Shown: positions 48,491 to 59,965, counted from the stretch's first letter. The stretch is DNA of 64,000 nt from Diplonema papillatum (GCA_030068145.1 JAPJBO010000875.1:31656-95655), one strand, 5' to 3'. The notes: generated by a model not told the origin, from the letters alone. Numbers and translations are program-made.

Positions 48491-50634
48491 GGCGACGTGA
48501 TCTGCCACCCGGGACCGCAGGTTCGATGCCTCCGCCGCGGGCGGCAGCAGCCAGAACCCACTGTCACGGCAGCGAAGCGCAGGAGCAGCCTGCCGTCGCA
48601 GAACCGAAGGGTAACGCGGACGCTGAGCACGGGCAGCCGCCCGTCGTACCGGGAGGTCAGCCCGGCGAAGCGGGGCGCGGCGCCGGCGTCGCTGACCTGC
48701 GACGAGATCAACGCGTTCGACACGCTGCAGCTCGGCGCCGGCGGCGGCATCAAAATCGACGAGATCGTGTCGCCGCCGAGCAACAAGCGCGGCGCGCCTG
48801 GCGGCACGTCCGGCGCCGTCGTCCACGCGGAGTCGGAGCTCCGCAAGCTGCGTCCCGGGCTGCACTCGTACTCGTCCAAAACGCCCGTCTTCGTTCGCTT
48901 CGAGGTTTCGCTTTCTTCCGGGGAGGGGTGACCGGGGCGGGGTCCTTTTTTATCCTTTATTTTTGTGGTAACGCATTGTTGGTACTTTAACTTAGTAGTT
49001 GGCAGCGTACTACATGAAACTTGCCAAAGGTTCCGCTAGTGCGCACAAACAAAGGAAAGCGCCATCCTTGGGGTTATTATACTAATTTCTTTAGGAAAAT
49101 GAAGGAGGTCTTCATTTTCACACACTAACTGTTACAGCAAGTGCAAATAATATGGGTCTCTTATTATCGATCCGTCAACCTCTACAACTGCTCAGGAACT
49201 CCTTCGAAAAGAAGACTTGTACTCACGTACAAAAAAGTTCCTTCGTTCTTTCTTCGAATAAAAATAGCCCTTTCTTGCTCTAAGAGAACCCATTCACGAA
49301 CGGTCACACGGAGACCCTAAACCCCCGGAATTTCAAGCGAACGTTAGCTCTAAAAACAATTCCTACATGTAAGCACCACTTCATCGGTCTGCGGCAAGAT
49401 CAGCAGCATCCTGGCTTCGCCTTTGCTCCTGCCAAACGGCGCGCGGCAACTGGGCAGGGCCGGTGGATGAGAGCGACGGACCCAAGCGTATAGGAGTGAA
49501 GATTGTACTAAATTTAGTGTGTTAACAGTGCACTACAGATTAGTAGTTGGCAGCGCACTACGCGAACCTCACGAAGGCAGGCAGTGCGCAACGGAGGACA
49601 AGAGAGCTTGTCCGAGCTCCTTCGAAACGTTTCGTTACACATCTATCCACAGCAGCAATCATAGATCCTTTTAGATGTATCTTACTCTCGTATGTCTAGA
49701 TGCTTTGGGTGCTCAATTTAGCGCATGGCTACAGGATAAATCATCCGTGGCCACTCTGCCGGCGAGTGCAGAGCGCTCATTGTGAGCTGCATTCAATGAG
49801 CGGACGCACGCACACAGCGGACCATTCGAATCCATTGTAGAATCCTGTCCAGTTTGGCCATGCCACTTCGAACCAGGTCTCCGCTATGCTTATCGCAAAC
49901 GAAAACTCGCAGAGCGGAGCCTTGCACGTGTGCAAATGCCACGAGGGGAAGCAGCTTATCTCGTTACCATTCGTCGACATCAAGAAGATTGAGGTGTGCG
50001 CACGCCGTTCTTTCTGCTTCAACCCGCCCCGCTCCACTCTTCTCTTCGTACCCTGCACAGTACGCACTTTCACCATCTTCTTCCGGTTTCGCCCCCTCAT
50101 CCCTCTATTCCTTCTCCATCTCACCACACCGTCTGGGTCTCTCCACTGACTCGGCACTCGTATCTCGTAACTCTTCCCACTTCTTCTCATCGCTCTCATC
50201 TCAATTCAGTTCAATGAGTAGTGAGAGATCATGCTGTGTGCAGTCTATCGTCACAGATTGGTGCTGCATATCAAGTTCAAACACATTGAACAATGAGTAG
50301 ATCTATCGTCGCAGATTGGTGCTGCATAACAAGTTCAAACTCATTGAACAATGAGTAGTGAGAGGACGAGGACATGACGTGTGCAGTCTATCGTCACGGA
50401 TCGTTGCTGCATATCAAGTTCAAACTAAACCATGACGTGTACAATTTTTGTCACAGATTGTTGCTGCATATCAAGTTCAAACTCATCGAACGACTACAGG
50501 CTTGGGAAGGTCGGGATGGCTCGACAGGCCTTCGCATCTTCTGCGGCACCGTAGCCCCCACAGAAGTTTCACTGATGGTCAACGAAAAAGTGCGACGCGT
50601 GGCGCTGCACAAGATCTTGCTGCTGAAGACTCGG
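48491..50634 (+). CDS. Internal exons of an unrecognised protein, 5' end not found
   Basis: Three phase-0 exons: 48491-48904, 49877-49993 and 50500-50634, with acceptors CCCGCAG, AACCAG and CTACAG and donors GTTTCG, GTGTGC and GTATGC. The first exon is a Ser/Arg/Pro-rich, strongly GC3-biased segment without Met, ending TPVFVRFE. The next two give a compact alternating pattern (LHVCKCHEGKQLISL, FVDIKKIE, GLRIFCGTV, VRRVALHKILLL) that looks like a beta-strand and terminal-helix fold such as a PH-type domain, but no signature proves it. The starting exon is missing and was not located in the 6 kb upstream. The gene may continue to 53059-53865, which offers a phase-0 acceptor. Confidence 0.6.
49262..49362 (+). 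repeat. Dispersed repeat family E, tail only
   Basis: AATAGCCCTTTCTTGCTCTA, AGAGAACCCATTCACGAACG and GGTCACACGGAGACCCTAAA match the last ~100 bp of the long copies. Intronic. Confidence 0.8.
50220..50490 (+). repeat. Intronic tandem repeat of 60-75-bp units
   Basis: Four units carry TCACAGATTGGTGCTGCATA followed by TCAAGTTCAAACTCATTGAA, each slightly different. The last unit runs into the acceptor CGACTACAG of the exon at 50500. Confidence 0.8.
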
Positions 50635-50805
50635 GTATGCCTTTCGATTCCGAAGCGCCGCGCCGCCGGGCAAAGCTCTGAGACGAAACAGCAAGACCTC
50701 GCCCAAGAATATAACCAAAACCCTTCCTGACGAGCACGCAAACCCGGTGAACATAATCAAGAGTCGAAGATTGGCGTCGAAGCTTCCTGGCGTTTCACGC
50801 CGTAG

Positions 50806-51005
50806 CAGAACGACCACACCCTACCCAATCCCAAACCCCCTGAACGCTTTTTGTTAGGGGACTTCACAAGGTTTCACAACGGAGTGACACATCACCCGAA
50901 ACGAGCGGCACCCTCTCACTTTTCTCAACCCCCTCCATACCCAAGCCTCTACGGTCAACCGGAACTTTAGAATACAGACCTTCTAGTCCACAAATAACGC
51001 TAAAC
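50806..51005 (+). repeat. Second copy of the 46466 repeat
   Basis: Direct copy of 46466-46658, with a short insertion (GAACGCTTTTTG) near its start and a few substitutions. Confidence 0.8.
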
Positions 51006-51802
51006 TGACGCGCTCCTTCCCCCGGACCGATCGACCCGTGCGCAATACTGTAGACGCAGAAACCTTCGTCCACTATGCCGATTGATAATCCTCATAGACG
51101 GTCCTTAAAACGTGATCTCTGACTGACCGTTCTCAAACCTCGACGTAGTGCACTGCATTTTACCCGAAGTGGCGTGCATGCAACCGTGCCCAGCAACAGA
51201 TGTACCACGACGAAAGCGCGGCAAAGGTGACCCTTCTGGAGTCACGTAGCGAAAAGCTGGCATAGTGTGGTACTCATTTGCATGCAATTGACTCCCCACT
51301 AACGCAACAAGGATTGGGGCAGCGTGTGATTTGGCGTCGCCCCTGCTGGGTCACGACAGGTGAGTGCCCATAAGCGAGCAAGGCGAGGCGCGACGGGGGA
51401 CACCACCCCACCGCCTGATCAGCGGGGGGAATCCGTAGCGCGACTTAAGATGCTGGGTAGCGGATTATAGAGTATCGTGACCCGGCGAAACTGTGTCACC
51501 GCCGAAGGGGCAGCAGTCATAAGGAACCTAGCTAAATGACAGCTTGGGTGACGCCGCCTCCCCAAGCCAGTTAGGGGGAAGGACGTGATGCGGCTGCTTC
51601 GGCAGTGACCCTGGTGGAGGAAAACCACGCGCACACGCCGGGGGGGGGAACGTGTTTTCCCAATTACTTGAAAGCCCCCCCCCCGACTGTAGCAGTTGAG
51701 GAAGGTGCAAACATGGAGACTGCTACAGTAGTCCTGCACGAGACTTGGGCACGTGCCTCGCGTAGGGCAGGTGGGCCTGTGACCCGCTTTGAGAACCTGG
51801 AG

Positions 51803-52030
51803 CCCGGCAAGTGTGCCGTTTACGGGATACATGTCGGCTTCCTACTCATGAGGGACCAAGGTAGGCACTCTCACACCTCAAAACCGGACCAAGGTAGGCA
51901 CTTTCACACCTCAAAACCGGACCAAACAGCATGGGATAGGTCCGGCATGTGTGCCGTTTACGGGATACATGTCGGCTTCCTACTCATGGGGGACCAAGGT
52001 AGGCACTCTCACACCTCAAAACCGGACCAA
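51803..52030 (+). repeat. Short tandem and interspersed repeats
   Basis: GGTAGGCACTCTCACACCTC plus AAAACCGGACCAA occurs at 51862, 51893 and 51998. The longer unit GTGTGCCGTTTACGGGATAC to GGGGGACCAA occurs at 51810 and 51949. Recent local duplications without coding value. Confidence 0.75.
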
Positions 52031-52659
52031 CCACTAACGCAACAAGGATGGTGCATGTGTGGAATTATGTGAAGCCACTGGGGTGGTTTCTGGTCTCAGG
52101 CCCTCTTCCTTCCTCGTAGACGACATACCTGCCGTGTGCTAGTGCACGTTGCCCACATCAGGCATCGTCTGCAGAGAGCCTCAGCCAGCGATTGCGCATG
52201 CGTGGCGGCACCATGCCCTTTGAGGGCCACGCTAGCCATACCCAGTTAAACAACTGCTCGGCTTTGCCAGTATGGCGGCCATCGAACAGCCCCTCTCATT
52301 TATGCGAGTGCACAGTGTATTTTGTACCTGCAACCTCACCACCAGGGCGTCATCTTGCCGTCGTACCGAGAACCCCTCGTCCCGAAACGGAGCCCGTCGA
52401 CCGGAAGTTATCACCGGTGTGCTTTTTGCGTTTGTTCGCCTACACGTGATCGACATTCCCCGCCAGCTGTCTGTCTGATCACTTGACTGCTATAAATAGT
52501 CTCGGCAACTTTCAGGGCAGGTCATGCCAGGCCCTTTCTTTGCTGCCGATGAAAGAGCTTGTTTTGCTCGGTCCACCTATCCATATTTATCTCCTGAGCT
52601 GCATCCAGTTGCCTGCCGCTGGCTGTGCCGACAACGACGACTTGGTGCGTCCGAAAGGA

Positions 52660-52803
52660 TCGTCACCTAGTGACGAATGCTTGCCATCGCTACACATATT
52701 CTGCATTCTAACCTCAACTATCGTAGGCATATCATTGGCAATTGTAGTCACCTAGTGACGAATGCTTGCCATCGCTACAGATATTCTGCATTCTAACCTC
52801 AAA
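52660..52803 (+). repeat. Tandem duplication, ~89-bp period
   Basis: GTCACCTAGTGACGAATGCT through ATTCTGCATTCTAACCTCAA appears at 52664 and again at 52748 with one base changed. The unit starts with the small palindrome TCACCTAGTGA. Confidence 0.8.
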
Positions 52804-53058
52804 CCACGGGTCTCGCAGGTCCGTCCCCGTATGACCGTGCATCATAATCTGTCAGGAGGGGATGGACCGTTTTATTTGAGCGCAGAAGCGAACTCATATT
52901 CCGAGGAAAATCAGCGTCATGAAAATTCCTCAAGTTTTTAGCTCTACCGAGTCTACCCAGTGTTTTCCTGGGGAAACTGGGCAGGGTGACCTCCAACCAA
53001 AGTCATCTTTACGACGCCACACAGCAACCGCTCGGCTTCGGTGCATGACGACGGCCAG

Positions 53059-53865
53059 GCTTCGAGGGGCGCTTCGCCGCAGTACAGGGGGCACAGTACC
53101 CGTCCGTTGGATGTGTACACGAGGTCTTCTTCGCTGACGACGGTCGCGAGCGTCGGGCACGCGTCGTCGCGGGGGATCAGCGTGCGGTATACCAACGACC
53201 GGTCGGCTTCGACGACGACGCACCACGCGGCCCACCCTGTGTTCGTGCCATCGCCGCGCAAGCCGAGCGAGGCGCCGTCCAGCTACGGGGCCACAGGGCA
53301 ACCCCCCGCAGCCGCCGACCAAGGCGAGGAACTGACGAGGGCGAAGCGGAGGGAGCGGATCAAGCACGAGCTGCAGCAGAGGCGCGCCGAGCGCCAGCAG
53401 CAGCAGAACCAGCAAGGTGGGGGGCAGAGGGCGCAGCAGAGGAGTAGGGAGGTGGGGCAGAGGGTGCAGCCGGCTGTCGATTGGGGGAGTGTCGAAGGGT
53501 CGCCTGAGGCAGAGGAGACGGTGGCGTCGTTTGACGACGATTTGGTGCGGACGGCGTGGCAGCCGTCGTCGGGGGGGCTGGAGACGACGCCGCCGGGCAG
53601 CGAGCGGAACGCGGGTGGCTCGCAGCAGCCGCCGCCCAGCCCGCCGTCGACGCCTTCGCCGCTGCCGCCGCCGCCGCCGCCGACCACCGACGACGACGCC
53701 CGCCGCATCGCGACCGAGCGCCGCGTGCAGCGGCAGCGGGAGTACGAGGACAAGCTGCGCCTCGAGCGCGAGCAGCGCCTCCTGCGCCGCCGCAACGAAG
53801 GAGGCGGCGTGGATCGTGGGGAAGTGCTGGGCGGCGTGCCGCCGCCGGGCCTCCATCCTGTGTAG
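53059..53865 (+). CDS. Terminal exon, Gln/Arg/Asp-rich protein end
   Basis: Open frame on the plus strand to TAG 53865 with strong GC3 and no ATG, so it must be spliced on. Phase-0 acceptors exist before 53059 (GGCCAG) and 53083 (CCGCAG); a phase-2 acceptor (CCACACAG) would start it at 53025. It encodes a Ser/Thr-rich part, a basic Gln-rich helix (ELTRAKRRERIKHELQQRRA), VDWGSVEGSPEAEETVASFD, a Pro-rich linker and a charged coiled coil (RRIATERRVQRQREYEDKLR), ending GLHPV. It may be the last exon of the gene at 48491-50634. The first ~230 bp also contain a plausible minus-strand frame, so the left border is uncertain. Confidence 0.6.
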   Translation, partial: ASRGASPQYRGHSTRPLDVYTRSSSLTTVASVGHASSRGISVRYTNDRSASTTTHHAAHPVFVPSPRKPSEAPSSYGATGQPPAAADQGEELTRAKRRERIKHELQQRRAERQQQQNQQGGGQRAQQRSREVGQRVQPAVDWGSVEGSPEAEETVASFDDDLVRTAWQPSSGGLETTPPGSERNAGGSQQPPPSPPSTPSPLPPPPPPTTDDDARRIATERRVQRQREYEDKLRLEREQRLLRRRNEGGGVDRGEVLGGVPPPGLHPV

Positions 53866-53956
53866 GGCCCACGCACGGAACTGTTCTGGCGTTTTTCAAA
53901 GAGAGCAGAAAAGCAGAAAAGAACCGCCTGCTGCGCAACAAGCCGGCTTGCACGTC

Positions 53957-54800
53957 GTTTGACGACGACCTGGTGCGGACGGCGTGGCAGTCGTCGTCGG
54001 GGGGGTTGGAGACGACGCCGCAGGAAACGAGTGGAACGCGGGCAGCACGCACAAACCGCCGCCCAGCCCGCCGTCGACGCCCGCCGCCACCGACCACCGA
54101 CGACGACGCCCGCATCGCGCCGAGCGCCGCGTGCAGCGGCCGGGAGTACGAGGACAAGCTGCGCCTCGAGCGCGAGCAGCGCCTCCTGCGCCGCCGCAAC
54201 GAAAAAGGGGGCGGGGATCGCGGGGAAGTGCTGGGCGGCGTGCCGCCGCCGGGCCTCCATCCTGTGTAGGGCCCACGCACGGAACTGTTCTGCGTTTTCA
54301 AAGAGAGCACGTCGTTTGACGACGACCTGGTGCGGACGGCGTGGCAGTCGTCGTCGGGGGGGTTGGAGACGACGCCGCAGGGAACGAGTGGAACGCGGGC
54401 AGCACGCATAAGCCGCCGCCCAGCCCGCCTTCGCTGCCGCCGCCGCCGCCGACCACCGACGACGACGCCCGCCGCATCGCGACCGAGCGCCGCGTGCAGC
54501 GGCAGCGGGAGTACGAGGACAAGCTGCGCCTCGAGCGCGAGCAGCGCCTCCTGCGCCGCCGCAACGAAGGAGGCGGCGTGGATCGCGGGGAAGTGCTGGG
54601 CGACGTGCCGCCGCCGGGCCTCCATCCTGTGTAGTTGGGCCCTCACGCGGAACTGTTCTGGCGTTCGTCAAAAAGTGCAGAAAAGAACCGCCTGCTGCGC
54701 AACAAGACGGTCGTTTGACGACGACCTGGTGCGGACGGCGTGGCAGTCGTCGTCGGGGGGGCTGGAGACGACGCCGCAGGGGAACGAGTGGAACGCATAT
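53957..54800 (+). pseudogene. Three further, frame-broken copies of the terminal exon's 3' part
   Basis: The block starting TCGTTTGACGACGACCTGGT, at 53528 in the intact exon, recurs at about 53957, 54309 and 54713. The first two repeats run through the coiled-coil part to the same GLHPV stop (54269, 54634); the third ends after about 90 bp. Deletions in the Pro-rich linker shift the frame (for example GCAGGAAACGAG), so these are tandem 3'-end duplications rather than exons of one protein. Between copies the old 3'-flank CACGGAACTGTTCTGGCGTTT is repeated too. Confidence 0.8.
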
Positions 54801-55934
54801 CGGCGCCAAACGGAAGGGGTCACTGTCGAGGTTTGTATCTGCACGAACCTGCTGCGCAGAAAGCTACCAAGCACCTGAAATGTACATGTTACCACCAGTG
54901 CAATGCGTGGCTGCAGCAGTTTGCGCCGACGGTAACGTCCAACCCGTCCCCGGTTTTCTATCGAACTCATTTCCGCCGCTCCTGTGGCAAGCAAGGCCAG
55001 AGAGCGGTGCCAGCGGGCGTGTTCCTTACGGAAACGTTGTGATTACAAGTACTGCGGTGTCGTAGAAGTCTGCTTACCTTTCGGGAGTTGCATTGATTCG
55101 AAACTTGATGATCTCTTCTTTGGACCAGTGGTCCCCACCCAAGAGGCACAAGCCGCCAACGATGCGTTAGCTTCTTTGGTGGTTTTTATCTTGCGTTTTT
55201 TATCCCAAGATCGCAGATTTTGGGAGATAAAAATTGATCCGACCAATGCCTAATACCTGGCAGAAATCTTATTTGATCGGGACAAATACACAAGCATCAC
55301 TTTGCTTGGCCCTCACCTTCGATTTCGCGTCACGTGATGACGAGGACGAAGCAGCAGACGGTGCGAAAACATTTCCGTTGCCACTTCAAAATGATAGCAG
55401 GAAGCGTTCTGGGAAGCGATGTGAAACAGGCATGTTCCCAGGAGCACAAACAACAAATAGACTGGAACGTTTTCGGAGCAACGGCTGCACTCACGAGACG
55501 AGAAGTTAGACCAAGAACCTTCCACTCATCGTGTCGTGTCGTTTATCAGTGCAGAACTGTCTCCGGAAAAGTTCTGCGGGAAAAAGATTCTCTAGAGGGG
55601 CTCTTCACTGCAATGAAGTCAGTGGAAGGAGCGTGCACTGCGAGCTGTGTAAACATGTCAAAAAGGGGCAACTTCACATCGCTTGTGCACACAAACAACC
55701 TCCACCGGACTACTTTACCCCCCCGTGCGATTTAGATGTTTATAGCATGTCTTCGGACGTACGAAAGTAGACTGTCGAAGCCTCTCAACCAGTTGGGGGG
55801 AAAGCTTGGACAAAAAAGGTGAACAGACCGGCCAACAATTGTACGAAAAATAAAGTAGACCCACCTGTGCCACCAGTCGTGGCAAATCGTAGACAACATC
55901 AAAACAACCTTGAAACCGGTTACACTCGGAGTTC

Positions 55935-55960
55935 GTGTGTGTTTGTGTGTTTGTGTGTTT

Positions 55961-56036
<76 letters not shown>
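55935..56036 (+). repeat. (GT)n microsatellite with TTTGTG interruptions
   Basis: About 100 bp of GT repeat; the left part has regular GTGTGTTT variants, the right part is pure. Confidence 0.95.
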
Positions 56037-56040
<4 letters not shown>

Positions 56041-56483
56041 TCTGAAGCGGATGGCGCCCATCCTTGTCGCCAGTCATGCCTGGCGCGGTGCTAGATGGTT
56101 GCGCGCTCAGTTTCTGAGACCCGGCACGGAAGCGGTCGCCGCTGAGTCTGCGTCCAAAGCCTCCGCTCTCTGATCATGGGACGATGGTCATTCGCGCTGG
56201 CGTTCTCCAGCGGGTGCACGTCCTCGCAGCAACTGCGGGATGCAGGGCAACAAAAGGAAACGGAAACAGGCAAGCTAGAAAGGGCCGAAAATGGCGCAAG
56301 ACGAGAGAGGGAGGGGAACCCAACCAAAGGGGGGCCAACACCCAGCCTGCGACGTGTGTTGGATTGTGATCCCTCCCGTCCAATCTCGTAACGAGTGGAT
56401 GTGAAAAACTGGGGATGCATTGCCTATCCACAGAACGTAGTGGATCCACTAGACGCGCCTTCGGCGCTCAAGCAAGCTTGCTA

Positions 56484-56632
<149 letters not shown>

Positions 56633-57327
56633 TTCCGGACCCGTTTCAACGAGGTGCCTCCCTTCAGGGAAGTACGACGCAGGTTACTGTTCTTATCGCC
56701 TAAGAAACGATCGCGACTGCCAAAAGGCAGGCATTTGAACAATTTGTGTGATTTGACTCCCACTTCTAGCCTTAGGGGACAGTTGATACCGACAACAGAA
56801 GAAAACAGACGAAGCTGACACGAATGGACGAGAAAAAGAAAATCTTCGACGGCACCCCAAATGGCAAACTGACAAGACTGGCGAAAACGCCACCCGCCGT
56901 TCTTCTTTTGCCGATGAAAGAGCTAGCCGCACCGCACGCAGTCCGGGCTGTGTTGCGCTTCTTTTTGTTTTCTGTTTGCACCGCTGTGTGGAGCTGTATA
57001 CCCGCTCCTTGCTGTCTTCCCGGTACTCGGCCCTCGTTGCAATTTCTACCCAGTTTCAGTGGTGATCTCACTCCTTTCACTCTTGCGAAAAGACCCGCGG
57101 GCCAACAGCGCCACATAATATATAATTGGAGCTCCACGTAGCGGCCAAGTGTGCAGGGCACTTGGCAGAAGTCACGCACTCAGCTAGTTAGCCAGTTGGA
57201 TTCCTCTCAGCGAATGGTCCGGCGAGGACTGCAGCGCCTGCGTTTTCGGGCTCTGCGACCAGCGGTGCCCGGGGACGTCGGACGCCGCGCGGACCGTCTG
57301 GCTCCGGCAGGGACGAATGCATCGGCG

Positions 57328-57383
57328 GGCGGTGCTACTGCATCCCTTCGGCGGGCGGTGCTACTGCATCCCTTCGGCGGGCG
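57328..57383 (+). repeat. 26-bp tandem repeat, two copies plus a partial third
   Basis: Unit TCGGCGGGCGGTGCTACTGC plus ATCCCT. Probably recent slippage in a GC-rich region. Confidence 0.8.
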
Positions 57384-57607
57384 GCGCCGGGTGCGAGACC
57401 GTCGGCGCGTGCCGCCGATGGTGTGGATGGGTGGACATCCAAGACGTTTCGTGCCAGAAACCTGCTGCTTCCTTACATAGTTCCGACGATGCAATGTATT
57501 AAGAGCCAAGGTGGGGCTGAGACAAACTGACTGGGCCCGAGGCAGGACGGACAGTGTTCCATTTCATCAGGTCAGGAGTTCTGATCGACCACCAATGCAC
57601 GCTGTCA

Positions 57608-57775
57608 AAACCCCGTACACGTATATTATTTACTTATTTGTTAGTAAATAATACACGGGAAAGCAAATAATAAACGAATCGATTTATGAAACGGGTTTGC
57701 AGGAAGTAAATAATAAATGAAATTATTTATGAGTAAATAATATCCGTGAGTAAATAATATACGTGTACGGGGTTT
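57608..57775. mobile_element. MITE with 27-bp perfect terminal inverted repeats
   Basis: Ends AAACCCCGTACACGTATATT (then ATTTACT) are perfectly inverted at 57749-57775. The inside is AT-rich and repeats AGTAAATAATA words in both orientations. At 168 bp with no ORF it is a typical miniature inverted-repeat element. The perfect ends suggest recent insertion. Confidence 0.88.
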
Positions 57776-58546
57776 ACAGGTTAGACGGTAGTTCTGGCGG
57801 CTTTAGCTGCGTCTTTAAAGGTGGCGTTTATAAATTTCAGAGGAGGAGGGAAAATGGCATCGTGGTGATTGGTACCGTGGGTAAACGGTACAATAGAAGG
57901 CACACGAGGGGTTTGTACAGAAAAAAAGAAGAGCAACGTTCAAGAAACGAAAAAGAATGCAGTAATGCGTGAGGGGGAAAGGGAGGGCTATGCTGGCGGG
58001 TGGGCGTTTTTCATCAAAAAAACACAGAAGGCCAACACTGTGTGTCCGTAGTTCACCTGTTACATGACCAGATTAGCGCTCAATTAGAGTGATCATTTAA
58101 CAAGTGGGTAGTGAGGGAAAGCGTGTTCTGGTTCGTCAATCGATGTCGGCCAGACGTCTCTTGGCTGGGGGAGCCCCAAAACCAAATGTTTGGAGTCCGG
58201 CCGTTCTCGGGCGCTTCTGCGCTTTTTTTGCTGCCGTGTGCGCACGGTGCGCTGCTTTGCGCTGGTCGTTGGTTAGATTCTCTTGCTTGGGCCTTCCTTT
58301 TCTCACCACAAGCACAAAGGGCTGATGGCCAGCAGCCACGGGGGTTGCAGCGTCTGGCGTTCTGTGTTGTCGCCGAGAAACAGACTGGCTTGTTCTAACA
58401 GCAGGCGCGCTCGCGGGAGGCTGATCGGTGCCCAAAGGCTCACTTGCAGCCGGTCTTTCTGATCGGGACGCGCGTCGCGGCGACGCTAGTCTACTGGCTA
58501 AGAAATCTACGTTGGGTCAACACCCCCCCCTCTCCCTACGACCGGC

Positions 58547-59101
58547 GTGGAACTCGCTTTGGATTTTGAGGCCTACACGCGATCCAAGCTGCCTGGGGAA
58601 ACGTTTGCCGAAAAAGGGTTGCAGATAGGATATCTAACACGAGCCATCGACGACCTAAGCTTTGCTGACACGGGGGCCTCAGCCTTCCCCGGGAAGTGGC
58701 GTCAGGGTGTATGCTCTTTACGCTGCCTGGGTGCGCCGGCAATGCCGGGATTCACACACCGTCCACGTTTTGCAGCTGGACGGAGGACAGAGGCGATGTT
58801 AAACGGCATAGTAGCAGTTTGCTCCAAAGACAGCTGGAATGACGCCAAACCCGTGTACCCTCAGGACGTAGCCTTCGCTCAATGGAAGCTGAAGTTTCCC
58901 ATCAAGGTGTTAGCCGCCGCCGTAGGCCGCGCAGTCGCGAGGAAGAAGAGGGCCCGCAGCGTTACAAGGCGGCGATCCCCCGCGAGACGAGCTCACCCGC
59001 CGGCCAGAGCGCCCGCTGCAGCACCAACTCCGGTGCCGCCACTCACTGTAGCAGAGCCGCAACCTGCAGCGCGCCTCCGGAGCGACTTACGCCCGCCGTA
59101 G
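58547..59101 (+). CDS. Unrecognised ORF, 184 aa
   Basis: Frame open from ATG 58547 to TAG 59101. Residues 1 to about 130 have mixed, protein-like composition (ALDFEAYTRSKLPGE, GYLTRAIDDLSFADTG, AQWKLKFPIKVLA). The rest is an Arg/Ala/Pro-rich tail. Third-position GC is moderate rather than strong. No family recognised and no splice sites needed. A minus-strand basic ORF at 58136-58435 (RKGRPKQENL, an AT-hook-like phrase) lies just upstream and is equally unproven. Both may be remains of mobile elements. Confidence 0.3.
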   Translation: MELALDFEAYTRSKLPGETFAEKGLQIGYLTRAIDDLSFADTGASAFPGKWRQGVCSLRCLGAPAMPGFTHRPRFAAGRRTEAMLNGIVAVCSKDSWNDAKPVYPQDVAFAQWKLKFPIKVLAAAVGRAVARKKRARSVTRRRSPARRAHPPARAPAAAPTPVPPLTVAEPQPAARLRSDLRPP

Positions 59102-59164
59102 CAGTGCGAAGAGAAGTGAGGAGACCGGAAACTCCCCGGAGAGATGGTCCCTGCACTCTAACTC

Positions 59165-59165
<1 letters not shown>

Positions 59166-59205
<40 letters not shown>

Positions 59206-59236
59206 TTCTCTCTCTCCTCTCTCCTCTCTTCTCTCT

Positions 59237-59321
<85 letters not shown>

Positions 59322-59349
59322 CTCTCCTTCTCTCCTCTTCTCTTCTCTT
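59166..59349 (+). repeat. (CT)n tract flanking the retrotransposon, left
   Basis: About 180 bp of CT repeat with scattered TTCC variants, ending at the left edge of the retrotransposon. A matching tract begins at its right edge (63964). Confidence 0.92.
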
Positions 59350-59573
59350 GAACTTCTTACCTCGGGCTTATTTCGGACCGGCCGCGTTGCTGCCCTCAAA
59401 CCTCGCACTCGTGTGCTTGCTAACAAGAAAGATAAACGGCAAACCAAGCTAGACCACTAAACTGCACTACTTGTGCCACGAAAGATACAAATCCCGATAC
59501 CATGCCGCATAAAGAACATGAGTCTGCAAAATAAAACCGCCCGAACAGTACAGTTTTTCGGGAGGGGAGTTGC
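59350..59573 (-). repeat. Split direct repeat B2
   Basis: Distal B copy, from GAACTTCTTACCTCGGGCTT to GGGAGGGGAGTTGC on the plus strand. Matches 59702-59924 apart from one A in an AAAACCGCC run. Confidence 0.9.
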
Positions 59574-59701
59574 TGTGTGCTCCTGCGGTCTTTGTGTTTT
59601 TCGTACTTGACCAACAGGTTCACCCCCCCGCACGCCAAGTCCGCCCTTCGGTATAAGTTCGTCCAGAACTTCACTCACTTCGTTCACGAAGTTCTTGATC
59701 C
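59574..59701 (-). repeat. Split direct repeat A2
   Basis: TGTGTGCTCCTGCGGTCTTT through GTTCTTGATCC on the plus strand. The second copy is A1 at the far end (63835-63963), differing by one T in a T-run. Confidence 0.9.
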
Positions 59702-59924
59702 GAACTTCTTACCTCGGGCTTATTTCGGACCGGCCGCGTTGCTGCCCTCAAACCTCGCACTCGTGTGCTTGCTAACAAGAAAGATAAACGGCAAACCAAG
59801 CTAGACCACTAAACTGCACTACTTGTGCCACGAAAGATACAAATCCCGATACCATGCCGCATAAAGAACATGAGTCTGCAAAATAAACCGCCCGAACAGT
59901 ACAGTTTTTCGGGAGGGGAGTTGC
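59702..59924 (-). repeat. Split direct repeat B1
   Basis: Copy of B2 adjoining the RT-RNase H ORF. Between it and the ORF stop lies a GC-rich hairpin (GGGGCCCCCTCGGGGGTGCC, 59930-59951). Confidence 0.9.
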
Positions 59925-59965
59925 ACCCGGGGCCCCCTCGGGGGTGCCGTTGGCAACACTAACGG

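Noticed and set aside
53283..54809. 508-aa and 428-aa minus-strand ORFs
   Set aside because: They are Arg/Ala/Val-rich mirror frames of the GC3-biased plus-strand exon and its tandem copies, and their internal repetition simply follows those copies.
55337..55735. ORF beginning MTRTKQQTVRKH, reminiscent of the histone H3 tail
   Set aside because: Similarity stops after a dozen residues, codon use is not gene-like here, and no histone fold follows. Chance resemblance.
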